A DNA stretch of 64,000 nucleotides, taken from NCBI GenBank assembly GCA_012064385.1, contig QRDG01001848.1:931085-995084 (forward strand), read 5' to 3'. This DNA is from Puccinellia tenuiflora. Lineage: Eukaryota > Streptophyta > Magnoliopsida > Poales > Poaceae. Position numbers and translations under genes: made by a program. The notes beneath the pieces are model-generated. The model was not told the origin of the DNA, ran no database searches, and saw only the letters and a list, made by a program, of their open reading frames with translations. Shown one piece after another: positions 10,718 to 22,428 of this stretch; positions within the stretch are counted from its first letter, which is position 1, and the number at the start of each line of letters is the position of its first letter.

Positions 10718-13700
10718 ATGGAGGAGGCGACGCTTGGGCGGCGGCGGAGGCTGTCTTTGGCGCCGCCAGCATGGATCCCGGAGGGCGATGGCTCGCGCTT
10801 CTCCTGTCTCTGGGGTCTGTGCGCTGAGACGGCGGGTTTGGAGGGTCTCGACGGCGCGCACGTCGCGGTCCAGGTCGCTTTGGGCGCCATGGTCGAGGAC
10901 GAACGGACGGTGCCAGTCTCGGTGGTGCGGCATTCTCCGTCCTCGGAGGAGGAGCTCAGGCGGCAGTTCTGGATCGACGCCGGGTTCCCGACTCCGGCGA
11001 GTCGATTCTGGGAGCGGGAGTCCTCGCCGGTCGAAGGTGAGCAGACTGACGTTTCGGGTTCTTGCAGGTCATCGCCGTTGATCGACTCGGTGGGCACGAC
11101 GCGTCGGTGGCGGAGGGGTGCTGCCTCGTCGCCGTCCGGCCTGCGGCTTACGAGGTCGCCGCCTCGGCTGCGGCCATGGCGGGGGCCCCTTCCTCCTCGC
11201 CGCGTCACTCCGCCGCCGGTGCTTGGCTCTTTCATTGATGAGGCCGTCAAGGCTAGGGCGTCTGCGGCGGCGTCCGCGGCGGCCCCCGTGGCGGCGAGCT
11301 TGCCGGAGTTCGATCCGGTTATCTTGGCGCGATCAGTGGAAGGCGTTTTGGTCCCAGTTCAAACCTCGGCTGAGGTGGCAGGCGAGGCCCACATGCATGC
11401 GGGCGATCTCGTCCGTCCGGGATCCTGGGACTATCTGCGCCGTCGGTTCAAGGGGTACTGGGCGCGTTCTGACCCTAGCTCGGCTCCTCCGATCACTCCT
11501 CCTCTGCCGCCTCTGCCGCAAGGGTCTGCTCCACCGCGCACTTCCCCGTTGTCGCCGCGCCCTGGGTCTACGTCGCCGCGTTCCTCTCCGCCTCCGTCGT
11601 CGTCAACCTCTTCTCTCTGTCGCTGGGAGCGCAGCTTTGCTGCCGTCGCTTCCTGTCCCGCGCCTGCACCGATGAGCTCCGCTCCACCGCGCCTGCCTGG
11701 GCCTGTTGGTCCCCGCGGGGGGGCTCCCCGGCCGCCTCTTCCTCAGCCCGGGCTGCAGCAGGGGGCTCCGGCGGGGCAGCTGCCTCCGTTGGGCGGTACG
11801 GCGACCTCACCCGCGCCGGCTGGCGGTCCTCTCCAAGTGCCCCTGGCGGGGATGTTCCCGTACCGGCCTCTTCAGCAGCCATCTCGCCAGTACGGGCCGC
11901 CGGCGTTTTTGCCGCCTCAGTTGATGCCATATGGGCAGTACCAGCCCCCGCAGCTGCCGGAACCCATGTTCCCTCCCTACCAACAGCAGCCAAACCCTAC
12001 TTCGGTGACTGCGGGGGGGGGGGGGGGCAGGGGGCATCTCGTGCAAAGAAGAAGAAGAAGAAGAGTGGATCGTCAGTGCCGGCGGTTCAGGTTCCGCAGC
12101 AGGTTTTGCCTCAGCAGGGGTATCCGCCGCAGCAGTTCGTGCCTTTTGCGCAGCCTCAGATCGTGGCCACGGGGCCGCAGCAGGGGTTGGTGATGCATGG
12201 TCAGCAGCCAGGGGGTCAGCAGCAGCAGGTCCAGCCTGTGGCTCCGGTGGTTTCCGTGCCGGCGTCTGTCGTTGATGCTGCTGCAGTTTCTGTTGTTCCA
12301 CAGGCGAAGGGCAAGTCTAAGAAGGCTACGGTTTGTTGGAAGTGTGCGGTTAATACCCACGCGACCAAAGATTGTACAGTTCAGCACTACTGTTTGGTTT
12401 GCAACAACTCTGAGCATCCTACTATGCGGTGTCCGACTCTTCGGCTGCCGAGGCCGTCGGCTTTCACTTCTGGTTTCGGTACGGATGCTACTTTGTTTCT
12501 GCAGCTGCCGGATAGTGTGTTTAAGGAGCACCTTGCCCCGACCGGTTCTCCCACTGCTCTGGTATCTATTGTTGGTGAGTCAGTCACAGCGGCCGCCATT
12601 CAGAGTCTGATGTCGAGGATGTGCCCTACGAGATCTCAGTGGACTTGGGAGGCCATCCCTCACGGTGCGGATGCTTTTTTGATCGGTTTCCCTTCTGTAG
12701 AGGATCTTCAGAGGTTGGACGGTTTTCAGATGAGTGTTCCTTCTTTCTCGGCTCAGGCCACTGTGTCTATTTGGGCGACTCAGGATATCCAGCCTAAGAG
12801 GATGTTAGAGCAGGTTTGGGTTCATGTGCAGGGGGTTCCTTATGCTGTCAGACACTTTCTGGGGCTCTGGGCAGTTGGATCTCTCATTGGCACGACTTTG
12901 GATGTGGATTTGGTCACCGTGAGGAGTCAGAATGTGGTCCGTATCTTGGTGGCGATGACTGATTCCTCGGTTCTGGAGAGTCGGCAGGATGAGCTTGGTA
13001 ATTATATTGGTGCTTCTTGTGTCATCAAGCTCGGGGAGTATGAGTTCTTCTTCCGGAGGGAGTCTTCTGTTTTTATCCCTGATCCGGGCTTTGTTCCTTT
13101 TTCTGGAGGCGTAGGGGTGATGATTCTGGGTCCGGTGGTCCTGGTAACACTGAGGGTTCGAGTTCGGGTTCCTTGGATCCGGCTAATGTTCCTGGTGGGA
13201 CTAGCCAGCAGAGCTCTCATATGGAGGTTGATGCTAGTATGTCTTCTGGGGCTCCAGTTGTTGGACGGTCTGTGGTGCCGGAGGTGAGGCACATGGTGGC
13301 GATCACCCCGTATAACCCTAGCCCGATGACACCTCGTGGTATGGAGATCGTTTCTAGGGTGCGGCGTACCTCGCCTCATCTTCTGCGTTCGTCTTCTGGG
13401 CCAGTGTCTACTGATGTATCAGGGCCGGCCTCGGAGGCACCGGTGGTCGCCGGTTTGGCCTCGGAGTTGGCTGTGGTCGCTGCTGTGGGGCTCACGGCGG
13501 CCTCTTCTGAGGGTGGCGGTTCAGCTGGACCGGTCCTCTCTGCTGAGCTAGAGACAGGGGCGGCCGACGAGGGTGTGATGGAGGTGGTCTCTTCCCCGAC
13601 TTTGACCCCTCCGTCACCTGTCTCGGACAGTGCTGCCCTAGTCTCTCCTGTGGTGATGGAGAGTGTGATGGAGGTGGTCTCTTCCCCGACTCTGACCCCT

Positions 13701-14411
13701 CTGTCACCTGTTTGTGCTCCACGGATGGGTCCTGAGCTGGTATCTTCTTCGCCTCTACCAGCTCAGGGCGTAGCTGGGCTGGGGTCGGCACCTTCGTTGC
13801 CAACGCCGGCCCCGGCCATCACCGCGCCGACGTCGCCGGCACCTGTTGGAGGTTCTACCTCGCCTTGCACGCCACCTCCTTTGGTGACGTCGTCTACTAC
13901 GCCGATCCGTCGTAGCGAGCGGTTTGGGGTGGGGCTGGACGGGGCCTCCGTCACTGACGAGGACTCGTTGGCGAAGGCTATGCGTCGCAAGGCAGTTCAT
14001 AATTTGGACTCCATAGGTACGGGTTTAAATTCGAAGTATTTTCTTTCTTTTTCAAATAAGTCAATTCAGTTTAAGCTTCATAGTGTAGGTTTTAATCTTG
14101 GTAGTACTAAGCCTCAAGTAGAGGTGTCAACTAATGTCTTGAGGCATATGGAATTTGACCGTCTAACGGTTATTCCAAAAGCTTCGACGGTGTTGACAGC
14201 CACCTACGAGGATGAGGAAGAGGCGAATGCCACATCAGATGGTCAGCTTCTTTCTCATCTTGTTGGTGATGTGTCGGAGGTGGGTTTGGACGAGGACGGG
14301 CTCAGCTCATTGTATGAGCTCACAGCATCCGGCCGGAAGTCTAAAACCGCCTCTAACAAGGCGTCCCGGAGACGGGCTAAGGTCTCCAAATCCCCAATAG
14401 TTTCCAGATGA
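10718..14411 (+). pseudogene. LINE ORF1 (gag-like), two frameshifts
   Basis: Probable start MEEATLG at 10718. The frame runs through a Pro/Arg/Ala-rich region and shifts at a 15-base G run (12013-12027), where the next frame continues with KKKKKK-SGSS and a Gln/Pro-rich stretch. That frame holds two zinc knuckles (CWKCAVNTHATKDC and CLVCNNSEHPTMRC, about 12340-12435) and a DUF4283-like nucleic-acid-binding region to about 13100. A second shift near 13108-13120 leads into a Ser/Thr/Pro-rich tail ending at TGA 14409-14411. It would encode the RNA-binding ORF1 protein of the LINE. The G-run shift could be an assembly length error. Confidence 0.75.
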
Positions 14412-17400
14412 ATGGCATGTTTGCAAATAGCAGAGGTCTTGGTGACTTGGCTAAACACTTGCACTTCGCTGGATGTATTCGGGATCACAATTTGGATTTC
14501 TTAGCTATTTCGGAGACGGGTAGACGGGAGTTCTCGCAAGGTCTTTTGGACCGCCTCTCAGGTGGTATGGATTTTGCTTGGTACTCTCGGCCCCCGCGGG
14601 GTCGTTCGGGGGGCATTTTACTAGGCGTCAGGACTGATACCATGGAGGTGTTGGCTGTTTCGGATGGTGATTTTCACATTAAAATGCACATCCGAAATAA
14701 GGTTGACAACTTCATTTGGAGTCTTGTTGCCGTGTATGGGCCTGCCCAGGTGGAGCATAAGTCCGATTTTCTTCGAGAGTTGGTTAACCTGGCAAAGGAC
14801 AATCCGCATCCGCTAATTATCGGCGGGGATTTTAATTTGCTTCGTTTTCCATTCGAGAAAAGTAGGGGACGTTTTGACAATCGTTGGCCTCTTTTGTTCA
14901 ATGCGGTCATTGACAGCTTGGATTTAAGAGAGATCTCAATGGTTGGAAGACAGTTCACTTGGGCTAATTCTCTGCCTGAACCCACATACGAAAAACTGGA
15001 CCGCGTGTTGATGGACGCCGATTGGGAATCCAAGTTCCCATTGGTTTCAGTACGGGCTCTAGAGCGTATTGAGGGTCTGTCAGATCATGCTCCTATTCTT
15101 TTGTCCACCGGTATGGTTTCTCCTCCACCCAAACCACGGTTCAAGTTTGAACTTGGGTGGCTGCTGAGGGAGGGTTTCCATGACATGGTTAAAAGGATTT
15201 GGGACAGTCCAGTCGCGGGTGCCTCTCCGATCCAGATATGGAACAACAAGATGCGGGCTATGCGCACTCATCTTGTAGGGTGGGCACGCCATACTTCTGG
15301 TTTACTTAAAAAAGAAAAGTTACGTCTTTCCTCCATTATTGATGATTTGGAGGCTTTGGCAGAGGTGCGCTTATTATCCCCACAGGAAATTGAGCTGAAA
15401 AGCCAATCCAATGCGGAAATAGCCAAACTTCTGCGTGAGGAAGAGTTGAAATGGTATCAACGTTCTAAAGCAAAATTCATCCTTCAAGGGGACTCGAATA
15501 CGCGCTATTTCCACAGTATTGCCAATGGCAGACATAGGAAAAAGCGCATTCATTCCCTAGTGCAGGATGAAGGAACGGTTGAGGGCCAGGAACAACTAAA
15601 GACATACATTACTAATTATTATAAGGGGCTGTTCGGAGCTCCAGAGGAAGGGAACTTCACTCTGGACGAGTCTAGAACAGCTGATATTCCCCAGGTTTCT
15701 GTTGAAGAGAATAACCTGCTCACTAAATCCTATTCAGAGGAAGAAGTGCGTATGGCTGTTTTCCAAATGGAACACAATAAAGCACCTGGACCGGATGGTT
15801 TTCCAGCAGAGTTCTATCAGAATTTCTGGGATGTAATCAAGTCTGATTTGCTTAATATGTTTGCTTCCTTACATGTTGGTCAGCTGGAGTTATTTCGTCT
15901 GAATTTTGGTGAGATTATTTTGTTACCTAAGATTAATGAGGCAGAAAGGATTCAACAGTATAGACCTATCTGCCTTCTTAATGTAAGTTTCAAAATATTC
16001 ACTAAAGTTGCAACGATTCGGCTGAGCAGTGTGGCGGACCATGTGGTCCGGCCTTCTCAGACTGCATTTATGCAAGGCCGCAATATCCTCGATGGGGTTG
16101 CAATCTTGCATGAAACGGTCCATGAATTGCACAGGAAGAAACTGAATGGGGTAATTTTAAAAATTGATTTCGAAAAAGCTTATGATAAAGTTAATTGGTC
16201 TTTCCTTCAACAGACGCTCAGAATGAAAGGTTTTTCTTCTGAATGGAGTGCGCTTATTAATTCCTTTGTTTCGGGTGGAAGTGTGGCCATCAAAGTCAAT
16301 GATGACACTGGTAGATACTTCCAAACGAAAAAAGGTCTTAGACAAGGAGACCCTCTGTCGCCAATACTATTTAATATAGTGGCGGATATGTTGGCCATCT
16401 TGATCGAGCGTGCTAAGTCTGAGGGTCAAATTGAAGGTGTCATCCCCCATTTGGTCGATGGTGGATTATCGATCCTTCAATATGCCGATGATACAATCCT
16501 TTTTATGGAACATGACACCGAAAAAGCTCGGAACCTAAAGTTAATTCTATCGGCATTCGAGCGATTATCGGGTCTAAAGATAAACTTCCATAAAAGTGAA
16601 TTGTTTTGTTTTGGCGAGGCCCAGGATGAAGCTTCTGTGTATGCCGAGCTTTTTGGGTGTGCACAAGGCCAATTCCCTATCAACTACTTGGGAATCCCGA
16701 TTCATTATCGGAGGCTCACAAATGTTGAATGGAAGTTGGTGGAGGAAAGACTTCAGTTTCGTTTAAATAGTTGGAAAGGTAAACTCCTATCCCTCGGAGG
16801 AAGATTGGTTCTCATTAATTCAGTACTGTCAAACATGGTGCTGTATATGATTTCCTTCTTCCAATTGCCTAAAGGGGTCTTGAAAAGATTGGATTATCTC
16901 CGCTCAAGATTCTTTTGGCAAGGGGATAGTGAGAAGAAGAAGTATCGACTGACTAAATGGAGTGCGGTTTGCCGGCCAAAAGACCAAGGTGGGCTCGGAG
17001 TTCATGACCTCGAGGTCAAGAATAGAGCACTACTTGGTAAATGGTTATTCAAACTTCTTTCGGAAGAAGGAATTTGGCAGACTCTTGTAAGAAGGAAATA
17101 TGTGGGGGAAAAAGCTGTATCCCAGGTTGTTTGGAAACCTGGAGATTCACACTTTTGGGCTGGTCTCATGGCCACAAAAAAATATTTCTTCCCACATGCT
17201 TCATTCTCCATTAAGAATGGATCGGAGATTAGGTTCTGGGAAGATAGATGGCTTGGCCAGACTACTCTTCGTGAACAGTATCCGGCTCTATATAATGTGG
17301 TGCGTTACAAAGGCGATACATTGGCTAAGGTGATGGGTACATCCCCACCTAATGTATCGTTTAGGAGAACGCTATTAGGGCCTCGAGAAGCAGCTTGGAA

Positions 17401-18082
17401 TGCTTTGTTGCTTCGGTTGGACTCTGTTCAACTACAGGGAGGCCCTGATGAACTTCGTTGGATTCCAACTAAGAATGGTATTTTCTCGGTTGCTTCCATG
17501 TATAGAGTTCTTATCCAATCTGATATTCCGGTTGATTCTAATAAGAAAATTTGGAAGATGAAGATACCTCTCAAAACAAAAGTGTTTGCGTGGTATCTTC
17601 GTCGGGGAGTTATTCTTACAAAAGACAACCTTGCCAAGCGCAACTGGCATGGGAGTAAAAAGTGTGTTTTCTGTACTCATGATGAGTCCATTAAACACTT
17701 TTTCTTCCAATGTGAGTTTGCTCGGTCTATATGGTCAGCTGTTCAAATAGGTTCTACCTTATATCCCCCCCGGAGCGTTGCAAATATTTTTGGCAACTGG
17801 CTAAACGGGGTCGATCCTAGGTTTAAATTACTTATTAGGGTGGGAGCGATTGCCGTTATTTGGTCGCTTTGGCTGTGTAGAAATGACAAGGTTTTTAATG
17901 ACAAAAATTCCTCTATTCTGCAGGTTATCTACCGTTGCACAGCTACTCTCCGATTATGGTCGGTCCTTCAGCGTGTGGAGCACCGGGATTTGTTCTTGGA
18001 GGTATCGTCGCGATTGGAGGAGGCAGCCAGGGAGCTTTTCTCCCGGCATGGATGGTCGCATAGCCTGCGGATCACCTCTTAG
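14408..18082 (+). CDS. LINE ORF2: endonuclease and reverse transcriptase
   Basis: An intact 1224-aa frame. Residues 1-235 form an exonuclease-endonuclease-phosphatase domain (GGDFNLLR near 138, SDHAPI near 225). The reverse transcriptase follows, with KAPGPDGFPAEF, IDFEKAYDKVNW, RQGDPLSPILFNI and the catalytic YADD at residue 692 (16481-16492). A zf-RVT zinc-binding region (CVFC...HFFFQC, about residue 1085) lies near the end. The protein nicks target DNA and copies LINE RNA at the nick. The start codon overlaps the ORF1 stop as ATGA, suggesting coupled re-initiation. The usual N-terminal WNVRG motif is replaced by FANSRG, so the first residues may be altered. Confidence 0.92.
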   Translation: MNGMFANSRGLGDLAKHLHFAGCIRDHNLDFLAISETGRREFSQGLLDRLSGGMDFAWYSRPPRGRSGGILLGVRTDTMEVLAVSDGDFHIKMHIRNKVDNFIWSLVAVYGPAQVEHKSDFLRELVNLAKDNPHPLIIGGDFNLLRFPFEKSRGRFDNRWPLLFNAVIDSLDLREISMVGRQFTWANSLPEPTYEKLDRVLMDADWESKFPLVSVRALERIEGLSDHAPILLSTGMVSPPPKPRFKFELGWLLREGFHDMVKRIWDSPVAGASPIQIWNNKMRAMRTHLVGWARHTSGLLKKEKLRLSSIIDDLEALAEVRLLSPQEIELKSQSNAEIAKLLREEELKWYQRSKAKFILQGDSNTRYFHSIANGRHRKKRIHSLVQDEGTVEGQEQLKTYITNYYKGLFGAPEEGNFTLDESRTADIPQVSVEENNLLTKSYSEEEVRMAVFQMEHNKAPGPDGFPAEFYQNFWDVIKSDLLNMFASLHVGQLELFRLNFGEIILLPKINEAERIQQYRPICLLNVSFKIFTKVATIRLSSVADHVVRPSQTAFMQGRNILDGVAILHETVHELHRKKLNGVILKIDFEKAYDKVNWSFLQQTLRMKGFSSEWSALINSFVSGGSVAIKVNDDTGRYFQTKKGLRQGDPLSPILFNIVADMLAILIERAKSEGQIEGVIPHLVDGGLSILQYADDTILFMEHDTEKARNLKLILSAFERLSGLKINFHKSELFCFGEAQDEASVYAELFGCAQGQFPINYLGIPIHYRRLTNVEWKLVEERLQFRLNSWKGKLLSLGGRLVLINSVLSNMVLYMISFFQLPKGVLKRLDYLRSRFFWQGDSEKKKYRLTKWSAVCRPKDQGGLGVHDLEVKNRALLGKWLFKLLSEEGIWQTLVRRKYVGEKAVSQVVWKPGDSHFWAGLMATKKYFFPHASFSIKNGSEIRFWEDRWLGQTTLREQYPALYNVVRYKGDTLAKVMGTSPPNVSFRRTLLGPREAAWNALLLRLDSVQLQGGPDELRWIPTKNGIFSVASMYRVLIQSDIPVDSNKKIWKMKIPLKTKVFAWYLRRGVILTKDNLAKRNWHGSKKCVFCTHDESIKHFFFQCEFARSIWSAVQIGSTLYPPRSVANIFGNWLNGVDPRFKLLIRVGAIAVIWSLWLCRNDKVFNDKNSSILQVIYRCTATLRLWSVLQRVEHRDLFLEVSSRLEEAARELFSRHGWSHSLRITS

Positions 18083-18253
18083 TTTGCTTGGGCGGTCTTA
18101 CAATTTCTCAAGATGATATGTAATCCGCTCTTTTATTTCTGTTGCTTTGGACATGTTGGACGGTTTTTGGCTGTGTGCATCTCCGTTATGCAGAGACCGG
18201 GTGTAATGCTTAATACTCTTTAAGTAATAAAATCCCTTTATCAAAAAAAAAAA

Positions 18254-18510
18254 TACTTTGGCACAATTCGTTGTGTAAAATACTTGATCATGTTTATCTG
18301 CTATGGCAATATGGAACACGTAAGGTGGCTCACACCGAACATACTATGTCAGAGTAATCCCGTTCGAGCGGGCGCAGCCGCTTAGCCATGGCGGATAATA
18401 AAATGGTTCTAAGGCTGTCACGCCGTGAATAAGCTACCACACATTTTCAGTATTCTTTGTCATTAAATACAGGATTAAAATAGAATTAACATGTAGCCAT
18501 GCGTCGCTAG
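18254..18510. other. Intergenic spacer, no feature seen
   Basis: Between the LINE poly(A) and the Stowaway element I see no reading frame, repeat or RNA gene. It is not homologous to the Gypsy element left of the LINE. Confidence 0.5.
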
Positions 18511-20024
18511 TACTCGCTCCGATACAGTTTAAGGCTCTGTTTGTTTGGACTTCTACTTCTGATTTTGGGTCCAAAAAGCAGAAGCTCAAATGAAAAAGCA
18601 CATTAAAAAAGGGCTGTATAAAAATACACTACACGAGCGAAGAGGTGCTTCCCGCGGCTTCCTACTCACGTCCCGAATAGTTTTTCTCTATTACCCATCC
18701 CACCACTCCAAATTACAACGACGCTGCCACCCTGAGGGCCCGAACGTGTACTTATGCTTGGCTTCCGCATTTACCTGTACCAGTCGGTCAACCATACTAC
18801 TTCTCACATAAATATATTCCGATTCAAAATAATTTGTATATGAAATATGTGCGCGTTGATGAGTACGTTCCATTCCCATGATCAGTTTCGTGTTTCGTGG
18901 ATTATAGTTTCTTAATTTTGAACTTAAGTTCGTACCTTTTTTAGATGAATTTTATCAAATTCATCACACTCGGTCGACCGTTTCAAATTTCCTTTCATGA
19001 GTAGATCTATCTCGCTCTTTTCCACAACTATCGTGTTGTAACTTTTTCGTTTAGGCGGACCGGACATATATGAATAGATCTTGTATGTACGCATTTACAC
19101 TGTTTGTTAAACCAGTTCATATGTTCATGATGTGGTCGTGTTTGTTGCCGCTTCAAACTTTGACTCCGTCTAAAAGCCTATATTTGATGTATTATTTAGT
19201 GTGTATCTTTTATGTATTTATGGTATTTTTTTTTTGATTTTTAGTGACCCATCTGCAAAAAATACTTGTCCTTGTTACTTTGAGAGTATTTCAAATAATT
19301 CATCAAATACATGTTTTCGTGTATCAGATTTTTGTAGATATGTATCCGATATTTTGTATCAGATTATTTAGATGTATGTGTATCAGATTTTTGTAGATAT
19401 GTGCGTGTGTAGATTTGTGTTGTGTAGATTTGTATATCAGATTTGTGTAAATTTGTGCATATATAGACAATATTTGCGTGTCTAGAATTATTTTAGTATG
19501 GAGAAGTGTTGTAATATAAATATGATTATTTAAGCAAAAAAGGAAAATTTAGATAATTCAACCCTTAAACATGACAATTATATTAAAAAAGGATCAGAAT
19601 TAGCTAATTCATTTCAAAAAAAACATTTATACAACTTCTTCAGCACTCAGGGGCATTCCAGATATTTCATTCTTCAAACCAACCCAGAAGCCATCAACAG
19701 CACTCTAACCAAACATCAAATCTCTACTTCCAACAGCTGCTTCTCACAACTGCTTTCTAACAGCCCACCAGATACAGCTGCTTCTCAACAGCAGCCCAAA
19801 CAAACATACCCTAAGACACCCATGTACTTTAAGAAAAACTTTAACCATATTTTTTGTACAATAAAATATAAATTGTATGTCACAAAAAATATACCATTAA
19901 ATTTATATTTAAAAGAAGTTTTATAATATAACTGTTGTGATGTATAATTTATATTTTAGTGACCAAATTAATGGTCATTTTCTTAAAGTATGTATGTACG
20001 TTGTAGACTGTACCGGAGGGAGTA
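18511..20024. mobile_element. Stowaway-type (Tc1/Mariner) MITE split by an insertion
   Basis: The left end TACTCGCTCCGATACAGTTT (18511) matches the complement of the right end (TACTCCCTCCGGTACAGTCT, ending 20024) at 17 of 20 bases. The outermost TA on each side is the expected target duplication. The original element was about 240 bp; the middle 1.28 kb is a Harbinger-like element. Inner arms continue the match with an ACTTTAAGAAAA motif on both sides. Confidence 0.75.
18533..19811. mobile_element. PIF/Harbinger-like non-autonomous element
   Basis: The ends GGCTCTGTTTGTTTGG (18533) and the complement of the right end (GGGTATGTTTGTTTGG) match at 13 of 16 bases. The flanking trinucleotide TAA at 18530-18532 and 19812-19814 fits the TWA target duplication of Harbinger/Tourist elements. 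No transposase frame is present; the interior is AT-rich with repeats of a TATCAGATTTTTGTAGATATG-like motif. It is nested inside a Stowaway MITE. Confidence 0.6.
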
Positions 20025-20039
20025 TTATAATTGGACAAG

Positions 20040-21360
20040 GGACACAAGCTTTTTAATTGAAAAGATAGTACGACACATCCATTCCTCCAAGGAGTACCGG
20101 ACACAATTAAATTTCTTGTATCTGGGATCGAAGACAATCTCAGTTCGTATGTGGGGTGTGCAAGTTTCATTGATGATATTTGAGATCTTCTTGCACTTCC
20201 GCGTCGTATATATTCACTTCATAATTCTAGCTTCTACGGCCACCTAGCCTCTACCACTTTCTTTTTTCATCGGTCCCCTCTTCCTTCAACAACTTCTCAT
20301 GTGATGCTCTCAACCACAAGCCAACTATGGATTAAATCTCATTTCCTTTCATGAACACATATTTACTTAGGGATGAGAGGGGTCGGGACTACGTCTAAGC
20401 CTTTGATCTTCGGACATACAATAGAATAACAAGTTTCTCCGGCAACCATGGATTCAATATCGTCCATAAAGATATCGAGGATATCCATGGATCTTAATGA
20501 AAGTACATGATGCTCTATGATATGTCCAGAGAGAATTGTTATAGCTATGACATGTGTGGCGTGGCAGACGTGTCTGCCCTGAGCAGCTTGTTTGTCGCTG
20601 ACGAACATTGCCCAAAATATGTGTAAGACTTAAATGGCGACGCTGGAAGCGCGGGTGTGCGGTGGACTTCGACGGTATAGTCTGCCCGTTCCGACGCTTC
20701 TAGGTAGAGGTGAGGTGCGGGTTGCGGCAAGCAGCAGTACGATGGCGAGCAATGATCAGGGACGTGAGATCCAGGATGGTTGGATTTTTACCTACGGCGG
20801 CACGCTCTGAAATATTCCTCTCTCAGTTCTAAAATCTAGCTAGGACAGGACAGAACAGCTCACGGCTGATTGATGAATAAGGAAAACATTCATACGGTAT
20901 ATCAACACCTGATTCTCAGCTTAGCTTCATGTTGCAAAATGCACTCGCACATGACTCTTCCTCCCGTGCTTGTCAAATGCATGTCTATCTAAGAACAAGA
21001 GGGGTTGGGAATAGACCGTGGACACGGGATCGATGCATCCCAAGTCCCAAGAGAACATGACTAGAGGGAAGGCCGATGTTCAGCTTCTATTTGGAGCCAA
21101 GTTATTGTAACTAGCTATTTGTACTGGAACCATATTTGCATCACGAGAACTTATAGTTCTTGGCTAGAAAGTGCATTCGCATCATACAGAAGCTACATAC
21201 ATCCTAGCTCCCGTCGAAAACATCGTAATAATAATATATGCTCCATACCAAAATTCCATAGGGTATGTGTATTCCTTGTTAGTCCAGAGCCAAACTGCCT
21301 AGTATTCAGGCATCTTCCATCCATGCAACTGATATTTATCCATTCAGCAGAATACTGAAC
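20040..21360 (-). pseudogene. Decayed REM/B3 gene copy A
   Basis: The minus strand at about 20740-20390 keeps recognisable pieces of a B3 exon in two frames: a YTVEVHRT core, then FVSDKQAAQG..VCHATHVIAITILSG, matching the FASDNKLCEGDLCVFELMK...VTMMVHVF region of the intact REM gene at 50-53 kb. The 3' part (20850-21360) matches the 3' flank of that gene (GAACAG..TC..GGCTGATGAAT; ACTGGAACCATA). There is no open frame over the full exon. The direction is the same as the intact gene. Confidence 0.5.
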
Positions 21361-22428
21361 ACAAAATCAGTTTGGGTTATCAGCACATACACAACTAAGA
21401 GCATCCACGGTCGCGGTCCGATAACCCTCCTAATTGAGCTATTGGATGCGCCGGATAAAAAAAATGTGCCTAGCCGTGCCCCCCATACGAGGCTCTTGTT
21501 CAGCGCAACTCAAGTTTTGGTCCAACGCATATCAGGACGACCACGCCCCATAGTGAGCCAGGCAGTGGGGGACCTTCATGGGGGCAACCTGGGCCGTGGG
21601 CCACCCAGTCCATAAAAAAACAACCTGTATATTATAGGTATTTAGCCCATTTGTCCACGAAAATCAGCATGTAGCTCATATTTTAGCCCTCCCCCGCCCA
21701 CCCCCACCCCCACCCCCCCTTCAGCCCATCTGCCCCACCCCCAGAAATTTGGCCCAACGTCCACCATTGGAGCCATGCCACCACCGCGTCGGATACGACA
21801 TGTGGGCCTACACATAGCCAATATCCCCTTTTCTCCCCACCTACCCTCGCCGTCATTTGGCCGTCTTTCTAGTGATCTAGAAATCTCGATATTAAAAGAA
21901 ATATAAAATGGTGTTTTAAACTTATAAATATCAAAAGAAAATCATGTATACATACACATGTTATTTTAATATCTGCTTTGCTAGATAATATGTTCTAATG
22001 TAGGCTACACAGAAATCAGAAAATTATGGTTCTAAAAAGGAAAAAACAAGAACTCATTTTCTTCCTAATTGTTTCTTTTGTGCAGCCCCCTTATGAAATA
22101 AAATTGTCATACAAATTTGATTGTGCGACCCGTGGGCCAAAACCCCCTCCCCCCCCTCCCCCCAACCCACCCCCCTTTCGATCACTCCGGCAATTTATTT
22201 TCCTAGCCTGTTGTTTGCCGTCATTTGGTCTCTGCTCTAGTGGTAGATATTTTTTAAAAATGAAAACAATTCAAAAAAAATGTGTGCGTATACATAAACA
22301 TGTCACCTGTGCATAGGCAGAGATTTACTACATAATATGTTCTATTTTAGGCTACACAAAAATCACAAAATCATGGCTCTAAAAAGGCAAAAGATACTAG
22401 TTTTTTCTTCCAACATTCGTCTTTTGAT
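21361..22428. repeat. Intergenic DNA with a degenerate direct repeat
   Basis: Two copies of a roughly 170-bp segment (about 21900-22075 and 22250-22412) share TAATATGTTCTA, TTAGGCTACACA..AATCA, and GG.TCTAAAAAGG..AA motifs in the same orientation. Poly-C tracts (21690-21750 and 22140-22175) precede or separate them. No coding sequence is seen. The GAGCATCCACGGTCGCGG motif at 21401 resembles a MITE end, but no partner was found. Confidence 0.45.

Larger units (their letters stand above)
9985..18253 (+). mobile_element. L1-type LINE, near full length, poly(A) end
   Basis: The element has a GC-rich leader (about 9.99-10.7 kb), ORF1 with zinc knuckles, ORF2 with endonuclease, reverse transcriptase and zinc-binding C-terminus, a short 3' UTR and an 11-base poly(A) at 18243-18253 preceded by TTTATC. 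The 5' boundary is uncertain; it lies between 9910 and about 10000. I could not find a convincing target duplication: the sequence after the poly(A) does not match the left junction. Bases 9985-10717 hold no gene and look like LINE leader. Confidence 0.8.

Noticed and set aside
11568..12531. Several minus-strand frames opposite LINE ORF1
   Set aside because: Shadows of the GC-rich Pro/Gln-coding ORF1; no start context, no family.
18254..18290. Target duplication of the 10-18 kb LINE
   Set aside because: Sequence after the poly(A) (TACTTTGGCACAATTCG) has only a vague likeness to GATGGCACACAACACG at 9907; too weak to call.
20363..20608. Intact 81-codon minus-strand gene
   Set aside because: Matches only part of a B3 exon and is out of frame with its own upstream half; a pseudogene fragment.
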